Shown: positions 42,510-43,029 of the stretch, in pieces
How positions within the stretch are numbered: the stretch's first letter is position 1
How the letters are laid out: the number at the start of each line of letters is the position of its first letter
Assembly: GCA_023433265.1 (NCBI GenBank)
Contig: JAEZDR010000073.1
Coordinates: 1-43,029 of the forward strand
Direction of reading: 5' to 3'
Length of the DNA stretch: 43,029 nucleotides
Source of the DNA: Bacteroidota bacterium
GTDB lineage: Bacteria; Bacteroidota; Bacteroidia; Chitinophagales; Chitinophagaceae
Notes under the pieces: generated by a model
Told to the model about the DNA's origin: nothing
The model's input: the letters and a program-made list of their open reading frames with translations, nothing else
Database searches by the model: none
Program-made: the position numbers and the translations under genes

Positions 42510-42621
42510 ATACTTTTTAAGCAACCCATTACTTAGGGCATCGCAGCGTGCAATTTATGGGTTTAGCCGTTAAGTAAACGTAAATACCATCCAAAAAATA
42601 GGGCACGCCGCAGGCCAAATC

Positions 42622-43029
42622 CTAGAATTTAAAACCAAACGTAACCAGTGCCACCCCTCTTGTATTCCTGATGGTTGCAAATGTATTGGCCACGTCGTTC
42701 AGCATGTAGGGGAAGGAAACGTCTTTCACAATTGTATGTTGATATGTAAGATCTATGAACATCCCGTATTTCCTAAAACCAATACCCCCACTTAATACCG
42801 TACGGCTGGCATCCAGGTCTTTGCTTTTGTAGGGACTTCCATAATAAGCAGCGCCTACACGGAACATTACCGGATCGAACTTCAATTCGCCTCCTACCCT
42901 GAAATTGAAATTACCTTTATTGAAAGCTTTAACTGCGTTGTTCACGGTCCTATAAAGTTCCTTCCCTGCAACATCCTCTTCGCTGATTGTAAAAAATCGT
43001 GAGCCTCTATGGTTTACATACTCTACATC
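42622..43029 (-). CDS. Outer-membrane barrel protein, C-terminal part (window cuts the gene)
   Basis: The frame is open from the right edge and ends at 42622; 135 codons are visible. Alternating strands with aromatic ends (FNFRVGGELKFD, YGMFIDLTYQHTI) and the C-terminal VTFGFKF mark an outer-membrane beta barrel. The pattern GGELKFDPVMFRVGAAYYGSPYK is reminiscent of OMPP1/FadL-type transporters, but too little is visible to be certain. The N-terminus lies beyond 43029. Confidence 0.7.
   Translation of the reverse strand, partial: DVEYVNHRGSRFFTISEEDVAGKELYRTVNNAVKAFNKGNFNFRVGGELKFDPVMFRVGAAYYGSPYKSKDLDASRTVLSGGIGFRKYGMFIDLTYQHTIVKDVSFPYMLNDVANTFATIRNTRGVALVTFGFKF

Noticed and set aside
1..43029. 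CRISPR array, tRNA or rRNA genes, prophage
   Set aside because: I looked for regular repeat-spacer arrays, T-loop words and phage structural genes and saw none. The 31-bp repeats at 20-133 have no spacers and belong to the IS.

Overview
This 43 kb window is chromosomal DNA of a member of the Bacteroidota, most likely a Chitinophagaceae-type soil or freshwater bacterium. The reasons are the gene families (PorW/SprE-type TPR protein of type IX secretion, Bacteroidota putative porin, DUF4369-TlpA protein, AtpZ pair, YkgJ and e(P4) families) and the repeated presence of the Bacteroidota -7 promoter element TAnnTTTG a short distance upstream of many genes. No tRNA, rRNA or CRISPR array was seen. 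Most of the window is ordinary housekeeping DNA; the accessory part is the first 3.5 kb.

Layout. 1-1563: a complete but broken IS3-family insertion sequence, with imperfect terminal repeats, a -1 frameshift signal, a lost orfA start and a 1-nt deletion in orfB. 1564-3686: accessory segment with a GNAT-like gene and an overlapping 60-aa basic protein, an unknown 195-aa protein, a bidirectional terminator and a 167-nt stretch almost free of G. 3687-5609 (minus): dapD-prfB, where prfB carries the classical +1 programmed frameshift. 5695-10271 (plus): glycosyltransferase, purine nucleoside phosphorylase, porin and a small lipoprotein behind a palindromic operator. 10394-13127: engB, convergent with a two-gene respiratory unit (NorC-like cytochrome c and NorB-like haem-copper oxidase homologue) that has a Crp/Fnr-type dyad upstream; an unknown 98-aa gene precedes it. 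13534-17406: small Cys-containing membrane protein, FkbM methyltransferase, two family 2 glycosyltransferases and MeaB. 17612-26566: LON-domain protein, FtsK, RNase Z, cystathionine beta-synthase, e(P4) phosphatase, MATE transporter, a 48-aa ORF and a YkgJ protein. 26777-29434: rpsA and a 69-aa gene. 29489-31865 (minus): fructose-bisphosphatase, CAP-domain lipoprotein, ABC ATPase. 31961-38282: YhcH/YjgK protein, response regulator, PBP1A, PorW/SprE. 38407-41241 (plus): short M23-like membrane protein, AtpZ, membrane protein, SprT-like metalloprotease, pdxJ, ArsC/Spx-like protein. 41364-43029 (minus): TlpA-like thioredoxin lipid-side protein and the C-terminus of an outer-membrane barrel.

The most unusual item is the NorB-like protein at 10993-12396. 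Compared with my recollection of Pseudomonas NorB it keeps the haem b3 histidine, the His-His pair and one low-spin haem histidine at near-identical spacing, but has Met in place of one FeB histidine, Val in place of the catalytic glutamate and Met in place of the second low-spin haem histidine. With its NorC-like partner and a Crp/Fnr-type site about 60 bp upstream, it looks like a regulated respiratory or NO-related enzyme with a non-standard metal site.
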